Shown here: positions 12,018-23,816 of the stretch, piece after piece
Numbering within the stretch: position 1 is the first letter of the stretch
Layout: each line of letters opens with the position of its first letter
Source: Motacilla alba alba
Lineage: Eukaryota; Chordata; Aves; Passeriformes; Motacillidae
NCBI RefSeq assembly: GCF_015832195.1
Contig: NC_052027.1
Coordinates: 248,001-312,000, forward strand
Direction of reading: 5' to 3'
Length of the DNA: 64,000 nucleotides
Notes under the pieces: model-generated
Database searches by the model: none
What the model saw: the letters and a program-made list of their open reading frames with translations, nothing else
Told to the model about the DNA's origin: nothing
Position numbers and translations under genes: made by a program

Positions 12018-15000
12018 AGTAACAACCTTTAAAAAGCAAAGCATTAGAAAAACAGACTTTTAATTCTAGATCAGGTGTAGGTCAGAAAAAGCTTATTGCA
12101 TCACCCAAGTGGGTGAGGCAGGGGAGTTTGTGACACTTTTTTGTTTCCTTTGGGACCTGTGGTAAGTTGTGCCATATACAATGGCCATGTTGGATCCAGA
12201 GGAACAGGGCACTGACGGCTCGTGAGACACTGGGGCTGGTGCCATGTTAACTCATGTGTTGTAAGAGTCACGTGCTGCCGGTGGCATGCAGGGAAGTGAC
12301 TTGTGGCTGTTGATGGCACTTAATCTAATGTATTAAGGGTACCTCTTAGAAATTTGTGATGTTTAAGCATCTCTTCATTGTACCTGCTGGGGATTCCGTG
12401 TGTGTTTATTCAAATGTGCACATAGGTGTTTTAATGCACATCCAGTGAAATGGGGCCTGTGGCGTCTTTTACTCTGCAGATGTGGTCGGGCATAAAGAAT
12501 GGTGGGGTTTTTTTCTCCCCTGTGACTTTTATTTCCTCTAAGGCGTTGATTGGAGATCTTGCTTACTAACAAACCAACTCCCTTGTAACTGTCAACAGAG
12601 ATTTTGAGTGTCTGCTCCTGTGCCTGCCTGAGGCTGGAGACCATCTGTCCACCTAGTGTGGAGGGGTTGGCCAAGTCCCTGTGCCCATCCCTGCACCTGC
12701 CATGTGCTAATGATGCTGTTGAGTGGTGTTTCCAAACAGGAAGTCTAAAACCTATGACTTTCTATGTGTCTCATAGATTTTCTGTCTGTATGACTGTATT
12801 GCCTTCAGCACAGTGGGAAAAGGAAGCAAAACAAGTTCTGAATGTTTTCGTGGTTAGTTTTAGCTGCCAGTCAGGTGTGCAGTCACTGGGAAGGTGATTA
12901 ACCCAGGCACCTCAGGTGCTGTTAGCTCCTTTCAGGGGCTGTGCAGTCTCACTCTGAGCTCCCCTGTCTCACTTTGCTCTGTATGTGTTTATTTTAAGTA
13001 GCATGACAATTTTCAGTCACACTTGTGAAGCTCCAGGCTTCACAAGGGGAGGGAGGAGGAAGCAGGAGTTGCTCCCTTGCAGCAGGCTTGCTCTGAAAGC
13101 TGCTGTTTGCTTAGGCCAGCTGCCCTGAGTGTTTAAAAGCAACAATCCATCTTCTTGGTGAATGACGGGTATATGCTTTTACTGGAGGAGTTTTAGGAGG
13201 GCAAAATATCTTTAAAGGAACTGCTGTATTTAATCTTCAGCAGCACCAAAAGGCAGAATCATGAGAAACTTTGGGCTGTGTGCAACGGAATAGAAACATA
13301 GGAAAGCTTGTACAGGAGAGAAAGCCTGAGAGCATTAACAGTTGAGAATTTGGTAAGGTCTTGAGAGAGAGAAAGCATAAGGCCCTCACATGATTTCATC
13401 TGGTTTGTGGCATAATGCCAAAGCAGTTCTCAGTGTACCTCCTGGTGGGAGGGCACACAGCTCCCCTTAACTGGACAGTCAAATATAATGGAAAATAGTA
13501 TTGCAAGAGAGATTGACTAATGAATTGTAACCCCTGTTCTTATACAAGCATTGATCATTAAAGTATTTAATTTACCAGCATCTTTTCAGGACAGATTGAC
13601 CATCATCTCAAATTCAATAATATGTCATCAGCGTTTCCCAGGGACCCAGTTTGTGCTAAGTCGTCTCTTTACAAAGCATTGTTGATATGGACGAAGTATT
13701 TAAATTAGTTCTGTTCCAGAACTGCACTTGTTCAGCCTTTTCCTTTTGAATTGGAAAGAACCCTTTTTGTTATTTCAGAATAATATCCACCCAGCTGGTA
13801 ATTATAAAGCAATTATCCCAACTTGGTTTATTCTATTACTGCTGCTCTAGTTCATTTTCTACCACAGGTGTGGGGAGATAACCTGGGCAGATTTGCTGAA
13901 GTCAACTGACTTTAAAAGGGGGGAAGAGAAAGTTTCTACCAAACTTTTCTCTCACAAAACTTGTGTCATGAGAGGAAGAGTGTACTATAAGTGTAATTTA
14001 TGGTAATTATCCATACACACACGCTAATTGTACCAAACCTGAAGTAAATTAAGCTGATAGAAACTCTTTACTGCAAAGTAGTGTTGAAGCCCCAGTAGTT
14101 CTATGGCACTGATCTGTGCAGATTTCAGCTCAGAGCCTCTGGGCTGCAGAAGAACTGGTGATGAGCAGTTGTTTGGTTCTGAGACACCAGGTCAGTCCCA
14201 TGCTCACTCCCCCTTACCACTGCCCAGAAAAAAAATCAATTATGAAAAGAAAAAGAAAAAATAAGTTATATTAAATTAAATTGTGGAAGTTTTGCATCAA
14301 AACTGTGGATCTTTCTGGTTTTCTTCGTCTGCCATTAAATACTAAAATGTCCTTGCTCTGGAGGAGGTAGAGAGAGTTAAGAATGGATTGAGAAGCCCTT
14401 GGTTCATAGGCAGTTAACAGTAATATGATTGTCTTGGTGTGCTGCACAGACGCTCTGTGCTGCTCTTGGGGTGGCGGCTGCTTGGCAGAGCTGCTCTGTG
14501 GGCGAGGCGCAGACCAGCTGTGCCATGGGTGGTGGGTGATGCTCCCAGGCCAGGCATGCCCTGCACAAGCAGGGTCTTTGTGTTCATCTAGACCAGAGGG
14601 ATAAGTCTGATCACTGACAGCCATGGAAAAATCTTAATGAAATTACAAATTCCAAGAAGAGTTTACAAATTTACAATACAATACAATTTACAAATGTGTA
14701 TTACTTCCAAATGCGTGTCCCTACATCTCAGAGACAGCACGTTCACTGTGTACTGATATCATGCATAGTGTTGGTCCCACTGATTAATATCAATTCTTAG
14801 CACCGATTTTCCATTGATCTGTTCAGAGCTCCAGGGTTTCTACAACTAAACCTTCTTAAGAAAGCAGTTGATATTTCAGGAGTCACAACAGACCAAGAAA
14901 TTATATTCTGTGGTTTCCAGCAGCTGAACTCCTCTAGAAAATGAATCAATTGCTTCCCCAGGTGTCTGGTTTTCCTGCTGATGGGACAACAGAGAACCTT

Positions 15001-15149
15001 AGGGTTATGGGAAGGAGCCTGGGTAACCCCCGGCGCCGGCCAGTGTTGCAGCCTGCGGGGTTTTTTGCATTAAATATGGAATTATGAATCATGAGTTCAA
15101 ATGCAATTAGGTGTAACAGCATTTTTGTTTTGTAAAGCGCATATTCGCT

Positions 15150-15670
15150 AACACGGACGTGGTTCTGCGGCTGGGCGGTAGCGGTGGGTCAGCCGGCAGC
15201 TGTTCGAGGGGGAGCTGCCGGCCGGTGCCGCCGAGCCGCGGGAGCGGAGCGTGCGGGCAGCAGCCGCGGCCGCTCACCAGCCCCGCGCCGGGACCGGGGC
15301 CGCGGGATCCAAGCGCCGCGTCGGTTGCAGACTCATTGGTGGCGGCTCCCGGCGGGACGCGGCGGCTCCGGGCGCGGCGAGGCCTCCCCGCCGCGAGGGG
15401 GCGGGCGGAGCGGAGCGGGCCGGGCCGGGCCGGGCCGGGGCGGTGGGGCGGCGCGCTGCCGTGCACGGGCGGCGGGCGGCCGGCGGGAGCCATGCACGGG
15501 GAGCGGGCGCTGCTGCCCCGCCGGGACAAGGTATGGAGGGGGCCCCGCGGGCGCTCCTCTGCCGGAGGAGCCACCGTGGCCGCGACCCGGGGCTGGCCGG
15601 GGTGGGAGCGTGGTCGGCTCCAGGGAGGAATGTCCGGGTCAGGAGCCGCCGGTGCGGCCACACCTGCCTG
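15150..15670 (+). promoter_or_regulatory. TMCC1: CpG-island alternative promoter of TMCC1
   Basis: CpG density rises sharply here between AT-rich flanks. Recognisable elements are an inverted CCAAT box (ATTGG at 15335-15339), an Sp1-type GGGGCGGG box (15397-15404), and a short (CGGGC)n run at about 15415-15440. No TATA box was seen. The island precedes and overlaps the candidate 13-codon first exon at 15492 and its splice donor. Together these suggest a dispersed-start promoter for a short TMCC1 isoform. The transcription start cannot be placed from sequence alone. A 15-base T run (15738-15752) follows just downstream. Confidence 0.7.
15492..15530 (+). CDS. TMCC1: TMCC1 alternative first coding exon (13 codons)
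   Basis: An ATG with a purine at -3 (GCCATG) inside the CpG island opens 13 codons, MHGERALLPRRDK, followed directly by a consensus donor AAG|GTATGG at 15531. The exon ends in phase 0, as the next exon requires: the acceptor at 16361-16362 opens with codons IERLEV in phase 0, the same junction used by the long-isoform exon in vertebrate TMCC1. Joining all four exons gives a 474-residue protein lacking the long N-terminal region. The peptide is basic and has no recognised domain. Support is the CpG promoter, start context, donor and phase; no transcript evidence is available here. The alternative is that the exon is non-coding and translation starts later. Confidence 0.65.
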
Positions 15671-16362
15671 CCCGGTCCTTCGCGGGTTCGCGGCGGGTAC
15701 TTGGCGTGTTGGATTGCGCTGAAACAGCCTGTAACCCTTTTTTTTTTTTTTTCCCTCCATACGTGGGATTTGTCTTTTGAAACTCACTTTTTTCCTCCCA
15801 TTCGGAGACACCTGCTCGCAGGGCTTGCTGCGGCAAGGCGTGCATTCGGGTGCCTCTCAGGCTCCGTTTTTCTGTTAAAAGCACTGACCGTAGTGGATCG
15901 GTTGTAGGTTTCACTGTTGCTGCTGTTCAGACAGGTGAAGCACTAAGAATGACTCGGGTGTGCTGTACTGTACAGTTAAACCGTGTGGCTTCTCCTCTCA
16001 GTCACCTTCTTAGTCTCTTCACTCTCTAGCTAGTTGAGCCCCTGCCCTTGTACTGATCTCTTGGAGTGCTTGGTCTGCCAAACTGGGGTGCCCTGTTGCA
16101 CATTTGTGCTTGAGCTTTGAATTGTTTGAGGTGATTAAGTAGAGTCAAGTATGAAAGTTTTTGCTTTTTTTAAACTTTTGCTGGATCTCTGTAAAATATG
16201 TGAAGCTCTCCTGATTGATACTGTCCCCTGGCCAGCTGAAAAAAGGTACATTTTTCAGAATTATTTCCATTTGCCAGGTCTGTTGGCATAGAGAAGGAAA
16301 GCTTTTCTGTTGGTGAAGCGGCAGATTAGCACTCATGTTTCTCTCTCTCTCTCTGTGCTTAG
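15531..16362 (+). other. TMCC1: TMCC1 intron between alternative exon and core exon
   Basis: The interval starts with GTATGG and ends in a strong polypyrimidine tract and AG. The tract contains a pure (CT)7 run at 16341-16354 followed by CTGTGCTTAG. Nothing else coding was seen. The CT repeat sits where length variation could alter acceptor strength. Confidence 0.75.
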
Positions 16363-17297
16363 ATTGAGCGATTGGAAGTCAGCAGCTTGGCGCAGACCTC
16401 CAGTGCCGTGGCCTCCAGCACTGATGGCAGCATCAATGCAGACTCTGTTGATGGGACCCCAGATCCGCAGCGGACAAAAGTGGCCATCACACACCTGCAG
16501 CAGAAGATACTGAAGCTGACAGAGCAAATCAAAATTGAGCAAACAGCCCGTGACGACAACGTGGCAGAGTACCTGAAATTGGCCAACAATGCGGACAAGC
16601 AGCAGAGTGCCCGCATTAAGCAAGTGTTTGAGAAGAAAAATCAAAAGTCAGCCCAGACCATCTTGCAGCTGCAGAAGAAATTGGAACATTACCATCGAAA
16701 GCTGCGAGAGATTGAACAGAATGGGATCCCTCGGCAGCCAAAGGATGTCTTCAGGGATATGCATCAGGGTTTGAAAGACGTTGGAGCAAAAGTCACTGGC
16801 TTCAGCGAGGGAGTGGTCGACAGTGTAAAAGGTGGACTTTCCAGTTTCTCCCAGGCCACACATTCAGCAGCAGGAGCTGTGGTTTCCAAACCCCGGGAGA
16901 TTGCCTCCCTCATCAGGAACAAGTTTGGGAGTGCAGACAATATTGCTAATCTGAAAGACTCCTTAGAAGAAGGCCAGGAAGATGGGACAGGTGGCAAGGC
17001 TCTAGGTGTTATTCAGAACTTTCAGTCAAGCCCAAAATATGGCAGTGAAGAGGATTGTTCCAGTGCCACATCAGGCTCAGTGGGAGCCAACAGTACAACA
17101 GGGGGCCCTGTGGGAGCTTCCAGCTCCAAAACAAACACTCTGGATATGCAGAGCTCAGGGTTTGATGCAATACTGCATGAGATACAAGAAATTCGAGAGA
17201 CACAGGCAAGACTGGAAGAATCATTTGAGGACCTTAAGGTTCGCTACCAGAGGGATTACACGTTGATAATGCAGACGCTGCAGGAGGAGCGGTACAG
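16363..17297 (+). CDS. TMCC1: TMCC1 core exon, coiled-coil region
   Basis: This 935-base exon encodes residues 14-324 plus two bases of Arg325 of the short isoform. It is recognised by the TMCC-family core: [20 protein letters not shown], then [40 protein letters not shown] and [20 protein letters not shown]. These form a first coiled coil (about residues 50-130). A linker follows with [22 protein letters not shown] sequence (here [18 protein letters not shown]) and a Ser/Gly/Thr-rich stretch, then the start of a second coiled coil ending in TLQEERYR. The TMCC1 paralogue is favoured over TMCC2 and TMCC3 by the [13 protein letters not shown] and [20 protein letters not shown] segments. The acceptor is TGTGCTTAG|ATT and the donor TACAG|GTATGT. 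Reading on into the intron would add only seven residues before a stop. TMCC1 is known as an ER membrane protein linked to ER organisation and ER-associated endosome fission. Confidence 0.97.
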
Positions 17298-20200
17298 GTA
17301 TGTGCTGTGGTACTTCGTTTGACAATCCAATGCTGTGACTGCCAAGCACCAGAGTTGGGGATGGTAGTGCTCAGCAGGCTGTTCCCAGCAGCCTGATTCA
17401 AGTGGATAGTTCTGAGGTCTTCTCAGGACTTTTCCCTCCCAGTCTGCCTTTTATAAATATTGCTATCTTGCTGCTCACCTCCCTCTCTGTACAAGAAAGA
17501 GATTGTAAGGAAAAAGGTTATTTCAAAATGTTTTCAAGATAAAAAGTGAAGCTAAAGAGGGCTAATAAGGTGTCCCAAACCCAGGAGTACATTGATGCAA
17601 TTACTGTTATCAGACAGTGCTTTGCCCTGCAAAAAATCCTGAAAATGTTTGGATCAAAGCAAATGACAGGGAACTAATGTGGACATGACTTGACCCTGCC
17701 TTCTCCAACACTCAGATCCATATCTACCAGAGAAAGAAACATTCCAGCTTTCTTCAGGTTCTCTAAAGCCCATGTGCCAAAACTAAGGTATCCCTTCCCT
17801 TCTCTGCTCAGTCCACAGTGGCAGCACTCGGGGAAATGAAGTTGAATTACATGTCAGATACTGACAGTGCTCTTGTGGAGATTATAGGGTGCTAGAAGCA
17901 GGTGACCCATGTTTCCATCAGTCCTTCACTGGAAGGAATGGAAAGGTGGAGCAGTTGCTGCAGTACTGCTGATCCCTGATGAAGTCACAGGGGAGAGGTG
18001 ACAGTGGCCTTCAGTAAGGCAGCCTGAACTGACTGCCCCCAGCTCCCTGCTGAGGAAAGCTGCCCATGGAGAGGTGCTGAGGGAATACTTCCCTTTCCTT
18101 GCTGGGTGGGAGAGGCTCTCTGCAGACTTCCCTGTGCTGTCCTGCCAAACACCTGACATCCCCCCACGCGCATGCTGGGAGCAAGGGCTTGACTCCAGGC
18201 TCTGAAGGGATGAGTTACTAGCTGCCCTTTTGCAGGCATCCCAGACAGGATTCTTAAACTTTAAATAACAAATGCAAAGACCAAGCCCTTGTTCTGATGA
18301 AGGACAGTATGCTGTTGTCATGAGGTTCTTTATGGCCTTCATTACTTTGCCAGGATGTGAAACACCACCTGAAAGGCACAGCAGAGCTGCTGGGGGTGTG
18401 TACAGGCTTGCTGAAGTGCCCTGTGCCACTCGCTGCACTGGTTTGTGCAGCGTTACATGGAGTTGCCCTACAGCTCTTTAGACATGCTGATGCCAAAACA
18501 TTGGGAAAACTCTGGAAAAGGCTAACCTGCTAGGATCTGGTAGAGACAGCAGGCTCTCAGTGTGCTTTGCAGAGTTTGGGCAAACAAAGCCAGACCAACA
18601 CTACTTTCTAATCCTACTTTGCAGTAATCATCAGTTTGACTGAAACCAGCAACCAGCACAGCAGCTTTGGTTCCTTGTGCCTCAGTGTCATCAAGTCATC
18701 CCAAAGCGATGCGGAGCTGGATCTTCTGCTCCTCAGCAGAGAGGTGCTGTTGTCTCTTGCTGTGTAGGTTGTTGTTTCACACATACAGCTGCAGCCATTC
18801 ATGGTGGAATGCTAAATGCAAGCACAGCACAGCTGAAGGAGTGGCCTGGAAGTACAATAGCAGACCTTGGGGACTGATGTGTGCTGTCAGCTAAGCGGGC
18901 TGGTTACTGCTCAGCACCTCTGAGCAAGGTTCACGTAGGTCCCATACTAGTGCACCATGAAGTCATATCTGTTATGTGCCATTAACCTTTGCAGAGCACT
19001 CCCCTGAGGTCAGCCCAGACCCCAAACACTAACCAAGGCAGCCTGGAGTGAAAAGCAGGGAGAATCTGCATTCGGCTTATAAAAGCTTAAGACAGTAATT
19101 TAGACCTGTCATTTGGAATGTTGATGCAAATTAATTAAAGGTGTGACCTTTAAAGAGGACCAGTTAAACCACACTGTGCCCTTGTCTGTGTGGGTAACTG
19201 CATAATCAGCAAGAGCTCATGGGTTAATCACGGTTAGATGACTACAGGACTATACAAATGTAGATTCTTGTTTTTATATCTTCTGTATTTTGAACCATCA
19301 CAATGATAAAAGCTGACATCACCTTAGAAGTGGAAGGTGACATGATGTGTCCAAGGGCACAGGGCACTGCTGCCTTGGGAGGGAAGGGTGGTGCCTGTTC
19401 CTCCTGCTGGAACCCCTCTTGCTCCTCAGCTCTCTTCAGAAAAAAGCTAAAAGAAGGGAAAGGAAGTTGTGGTTTAATGCTGGCAGGCTGGGGATTCAGA
19501 TTAATCATAATTGGCTTTAAAAGTTGTAAATATCTCCTAACTCTGCTCTCTTTATGGGAAGCTTTCAAAAACAAACACAGAGTTGGAGCTTAAAAAAAAG
19601 TTTTTGGAGAAGTCTTTTTCTTGTCAGGTGACACTGAGTGTTTGCATTGTACCTGGAAGCTGGAACAAAGAACTTGCCATGACATTTTCTCACCTGGTCT
19701 TACTCCATTTCCTCTTTCTTAAATCGTCTACTGTTTTGTAGGTTCTGATCTTTTTTCCCGTTTTTGTTTGCGCAGTTTCTGTTTATCAGCCATGGCTTGC
19801 CTCACAGGTTTTCCATGACCTCCTTCATCTCCTCCTTCCCCTCTCCCTGCTTCCAAATCTTGTCTACCACTCCATGTGGCTGCCGGTTTGCTAACCCTAG
19901 TCTCTGAGGCAGGGACTCACCTGTCCAGTTGCTCCAGTTCTCCTGCCCTGCTGCAGGCCTGGCAGCAGCATGGCAAGGCCATGGTGGGCTGTGCTGCCCA
20001 GCACGTGCTGGCCCCAGAGCACTGCTCTGCTCTGCTGGGGCTGAGCCACTGAGGAAGGAAGAGTCTGACGGTACTTGGCCATCATTGTTTTCTTCTGCAC
20101 CGGGAGCAGGCCTGAAATGGCTTGTTGCTAATCTCATTATTGGAAGGTGGCAGTTGTTTACTGGTACGAGCAGGGACTTTCTGTGCTATCGAGACTGAAA

Positions 20201-23200
20201 TAAAGTTCCTGCTGAGTATTTTCATCTTGCTTGTCCCTTCAGGAACCTGTTTGTACGTGGCAAAACCATAAGCTCACATATTTGGAGTGTGGCCAGTCTA
20301 AGGTTTTGGGTTTCTTCCCAAGCCTGACAGACTTGGAAAGGGCATTTAGGTCTCCCATGCTCCTGTCAGAAGAAAACCTTCAGCCGAAAGGCTAGTCACT
20401 GGTGCTCCCATTTGTCTGGGTTCTAATGTAGTCTAATTGTCACACTTCAGTCTGTCCTCATGATGTGTTTTAAAAGAGATCAAAGGAGCTAAACCTCTGA
20501 GGTCTGGGAGGGTTGGCAAGGCTGTTCTGGAGTGTGGCTGGGCAGTGGAGGCAGCGTGTTGGTGCTCACCCAGCCAGGACAGCACCAAAACATCCCTGCA
20601 AAGCTGTCTGTCCTCCTTCCAGGGAGACTCGGAGCTGGAAGTACAGGGATGTGTGCGGGTGTCATGAGCAGCTCGTGCTCCCTATTGGGAGCAAGCTCTG
20701 TCCTTTGTGTGTCCTTCTAGATTAAGACTTGGAGCATACTACAAATAATTTCTGGTTTTAGCTGTTTACTCCACTATCGGAAGCAGTGTGTTCAGTAGCA
20801 TAATGATGTATTTAGTGACAAATAAAGATTACATGAAGGTTTGTATGACATTGGTATAAAAAGAAAAAGGTCCATCTTGAGAGACATCTGAAGACAGGTA
20901 CTAAACTTCATTCACAGTCTACTGCAGACGTCTTTGTAGCATTACTTTGATCAGTTTCTTTACTCACCATAGCACTGAGTGCAGATCAAATGTCTTCTTT
21001 TATTACGTCCCTCCCTTCCATATGCTGTGTTAGCTGTGCATTTTGCAACTATTACTTTAAAATGCCTTAAAGCTTTTTGAAAAAATGGGATTGTCATAAA
21101 TGTGTTTCTGAGCCTTTTTCAGACCACTTTCGCAGTTCCCACACAGTAGCCTCAGAAAACATGTGGAAATACAACACAGCTATTTGAAATGAAGTGTTCC
21201 CATATCCCACACTTGAGCCAAGCACCCCAGCTATTTACTGTGTCCGTAGGAACAGCTCTGGTGATCTCTCTGATACTTGTGACAGGCAGCATTGGTCTGC
21301 TGCACAGAGACATTTCAGGGCTGGAGCTTGTTCTTTTAAAGAGAAATTTAAAAGATTTTTAATAGTAACAAAATAGTTCTTGAGGCGTTTTCCGTACATG
21401 AAGTGGGACTTGATTATTCAGGGCACTGCTATATTCACAGAAAAGTTTAGTTTGTTCAATAGACCCTGGCACGGATGAATTAGAGGCATGTATTTCATCC
21501 TAACCCTCTTGACAGGTAGCCTGTCCCTTTTATTTGTGTAATACTCCCACTTAAATGCAAACCAGCTTTCAATAGGGAAACCCTGGTTCTGGGCCCCGCA
21601 AGTGCTTTTTAAATTTGAACACCAGTAGAATGCAGCTGGGAAAAGTTATTTTCTAAATTGTCAATATTGGGACAAGAAGTGAAAAGAAGCTGAATGGAGG
21701 ATGTGTCATTTAAAAAATAAGTCAGGGTAGGTTAGTGGGGGCAGGGATGTGGGGTTTTTTTTAAATAACCCAGTTCTAGCAGTTGCCTGACACAGTGAGT
21801 TCTGGAAGTGCAGGTGATTCTTGGATGCAAACTGCAGCAGTTCTGGTGTTGAGCAGGGAGGGAAGTGTGGATTGGGAATGAGCTGGTTGTTCTGCAGTCT
21901 CCAGGGCAGGAAGATTGGAGCCAACCCTTCTGCTAATCATGTTCTGTTTAAACTCTTAACTATACAGATTAGCAGGGTTTCCTTATGTTTCCTGTAGATT
22001 GAGGTAGTTTTGAAGTTATTAAAATACAATTGTTTCCTGTTAGAGAACAGGATTTAAGCTGCTTGGCAACAGCTGCTTTATGAAAGGTGTTTATGTGAGA
22101 GGAGGTTAAAAAATACAATCATGCTGTTTTCAGAAATGCTTAAGTTTCTTTTTGTGTAAAAAAAAAACACTGCTGAATTTTGTAATAAAGTAATAAACTG
22201 AATATATTTCAAATAATTGATGCTGCCTTTGGGGCTTGGAGTGGGTTTAGTTGTGATTTTTTGGTTGTTGGCAAGTTTTGTTGTCAGTTTTAAGTTGTGT
22301 GGGAACAAAGGGCAATATTAATTATCTGGGCTCCTTCTTCATTAGTCTTCACATGGCCATTCCCTTGTCAGTCCTGGGAAACCAGTTCTCTGGTGTGTCC
22401 CGGCACAGTTGCAGAGCTCTTCTGGCACCTTTCTGGGCTCAGCCATGTCAGCTGGCAGTTGTCTTGGTTTCACTGCTGGTTGACCACATGCGTTTTTACT
22501 GCTGCAAATTGTCATGCTGTGTCTGACTCTGTCTTACTTTAAAATAATACTGCATTGGGAACATAAACGAAAATTCTTTTCATACTTGTCTGTTAAAAAC
22601 AAAACCCTAAGACTGTTTTTAAAGGCTGGCTTTTGACTGCAGATTCTAAAACACAAAATCTGGAAAAAAACAAGAAGCAGGATTTGTGTCTTAGTTTCAG
22701 AACTTGCAATTAAATTCTTCATTCTAGATAAATATTTCTTATTAATCTTGTGGGGATTTTTTGGTAGGAATTAAATTCAGTGGAGTCAAAAGAAAACCAA
22801 AATTTAAACAAGTAATTATCTCTGTGGTTAACTCCTTAGAAATGTCTTGGTTATTAGTACCAAGATTCAGATGATAAGGACTGTGTGGTAAGCTTTTTCC
22901 ATCTGCTACAATGAGTAGACAGTGGAAAAAGCCCAATGGCCACCACAGCTGTGTCCATACCTTTGTTACCATCAGAGCTACCATTTCAGTTAATTTATAA
23001 CTCTCTTAGGGAGAAGCAAAACTTTATCTCTCAGAATTGTTATAACTCGGTTTGTTTAAGCAACCCTCTTCCTCGGGACTGCTCCTGATCCATTCACCAG
23101 GAGCAAACTGAAAAATAAGCCTGCAGGTTAGTGATTCATGTGTCCTTCTTACAAATTATGTGATGGTATTTGCTTGTTAAGTTGCATCATTCATGGGAGA

Positions 23201-23680
23201 TAAAGGAAAAGCAAATCAAAGATCCATGTGACCTCATGCAGAGATCAGACAGTAACACCATATTCTCTGAGGCATCAGTCACATGTCATTTCCGTGTAAT
23301 TTTTATGCCCATTACTGTTCCAAGTGTAGATAAAAATGCTTAGGAGTGTATGGTATTAGAAGGGAACTGTTTGGTTTACACAGAAGTTTGGTGAATATCT
23401 CATTCTATTCTTATTCTGTCCTCCATTTCTTGCATCACTTAACAGTTCCCATGTAATTGTGTGTTTTCTCCAGGTTAGGAACAGTATCACAGAGTTTACC
23501 TGGTAGAAAGAAGTAATTCCCAGCAAGAGGGCATTAGTGCTGGAGTGTGCTGTGTGCTGACTGAGGCAGCCCTGCTGGTTTCAGTACACAGGCCATGGTG
23601 TTCACTGCTTGCTTGTCACTGGTGTCATTTTGCCGTCCTCTTCTCATTAAAGCCATTATATCATGTGTTGTCATTTCTAG
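17298..23680 (+). other. TMCC1: TMCC1 intron
   Basis: This is the spliced interval between the core exon and the 136-base coiled-coil exon. It begins GTATGTGC and ends TCATTTCTAG. No exon or transposon was recognised inside. A motif-rich AT patch at about 19085-19240 is listed separately. The remaining open frames are short and look like chance. Confidence 0.85.
19085..19240. promoter_or_regulatory. Candidate intronic enhancer (octamer, homeodomain, RUNX motifs)
   Basis: A perfect POU octamer ATGCAAAT (19124-19131) runs directly into the palindromic homeodomain core TTAATTAA (19131-19138). About 30 bases on there is a RUNX-type AACCACA (19167-19173), with a nuclear-receptor-like GTGACCTTT half-site between. 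The dense clustering in an AT-rich intronic patch resembles conserved enhancers. No alignment could be made, so conservation is not shown and the function is inferred. Confidence 0.3.
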
Positions 23681-23816
23681 ATGTGAAAGACTTGAAGAGC
23701 AGTTAAATGACCTGACTGAGCTCCACCAGAACGAGATCCTCAATTTAAAACAGGAGCTGGCCAGCATGGAGGAAAAGATTGCCTATCAGTCTTATGAGCG
23801 AGCCCGGGACATCCAG
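23681..23816 (+). CDS. TMCC1: TMCC1 coiled-coil exon (136 bases)
   Basis: The first base completes the split Arg325 codon (AG|A). The exon then encodes residues 326-370: [20 protein letters not shown] followed by [20 protein letters not shown] and ARDIQ. This continues the second, membrane-proximal coiled coil and is nearly invariant among TMCC proteins. The acceptor is CATTTCTAG|ATGTG and the donor ATCCAG|GTGGGT. The exon ends in phase 0, matching the start of the last coding exon. The frame confirms both splice sites. Confidence 0.97.

Larger units (their letters stand above)
1..15150 (+). other. TMCC1: Probable TMCC1 intron (long isoform), no exon recognised
   Basis: No coding exon is recognisable on either strand across this stretch; the open frames are short, unrelated to known families and lack good splice borders. 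It lies upstream of the TMCC1 exons on the same strand, so it is most likely intron of the long TMCC1 transcript, whose large N-terminal exon would lie further upstream. Visible contents are a CR1 fragment (11873-12017), a small CpG-rich patch (6690-6800), a 15-bp tandem duplication (10603-10632) and short homopolymer runs, for example T at 944-956. The intron assignment is inferred from gene order and from knowledge that TMCC1 has widely spaced alternative first exons. It could instead be intergenic if the 15.5-kb promoter were the only one. Confidence 0.6.

Noticed and set aside
15107..15907. Several 190-230 codon frames in the TMCC1 CpG island on both strands
   Set aside because: They are products of GC-rich sequence. 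Only the 13-codon frame at 15492 has a start context, donor and correct phase.
17298..17322. Extension of the TMCC1 core exon into the intron (YVLWYFV then stop)
   Set aside because: A consensus donor at 17298 and the exact phase match to the exon at 23681 show that this is intron read-through.
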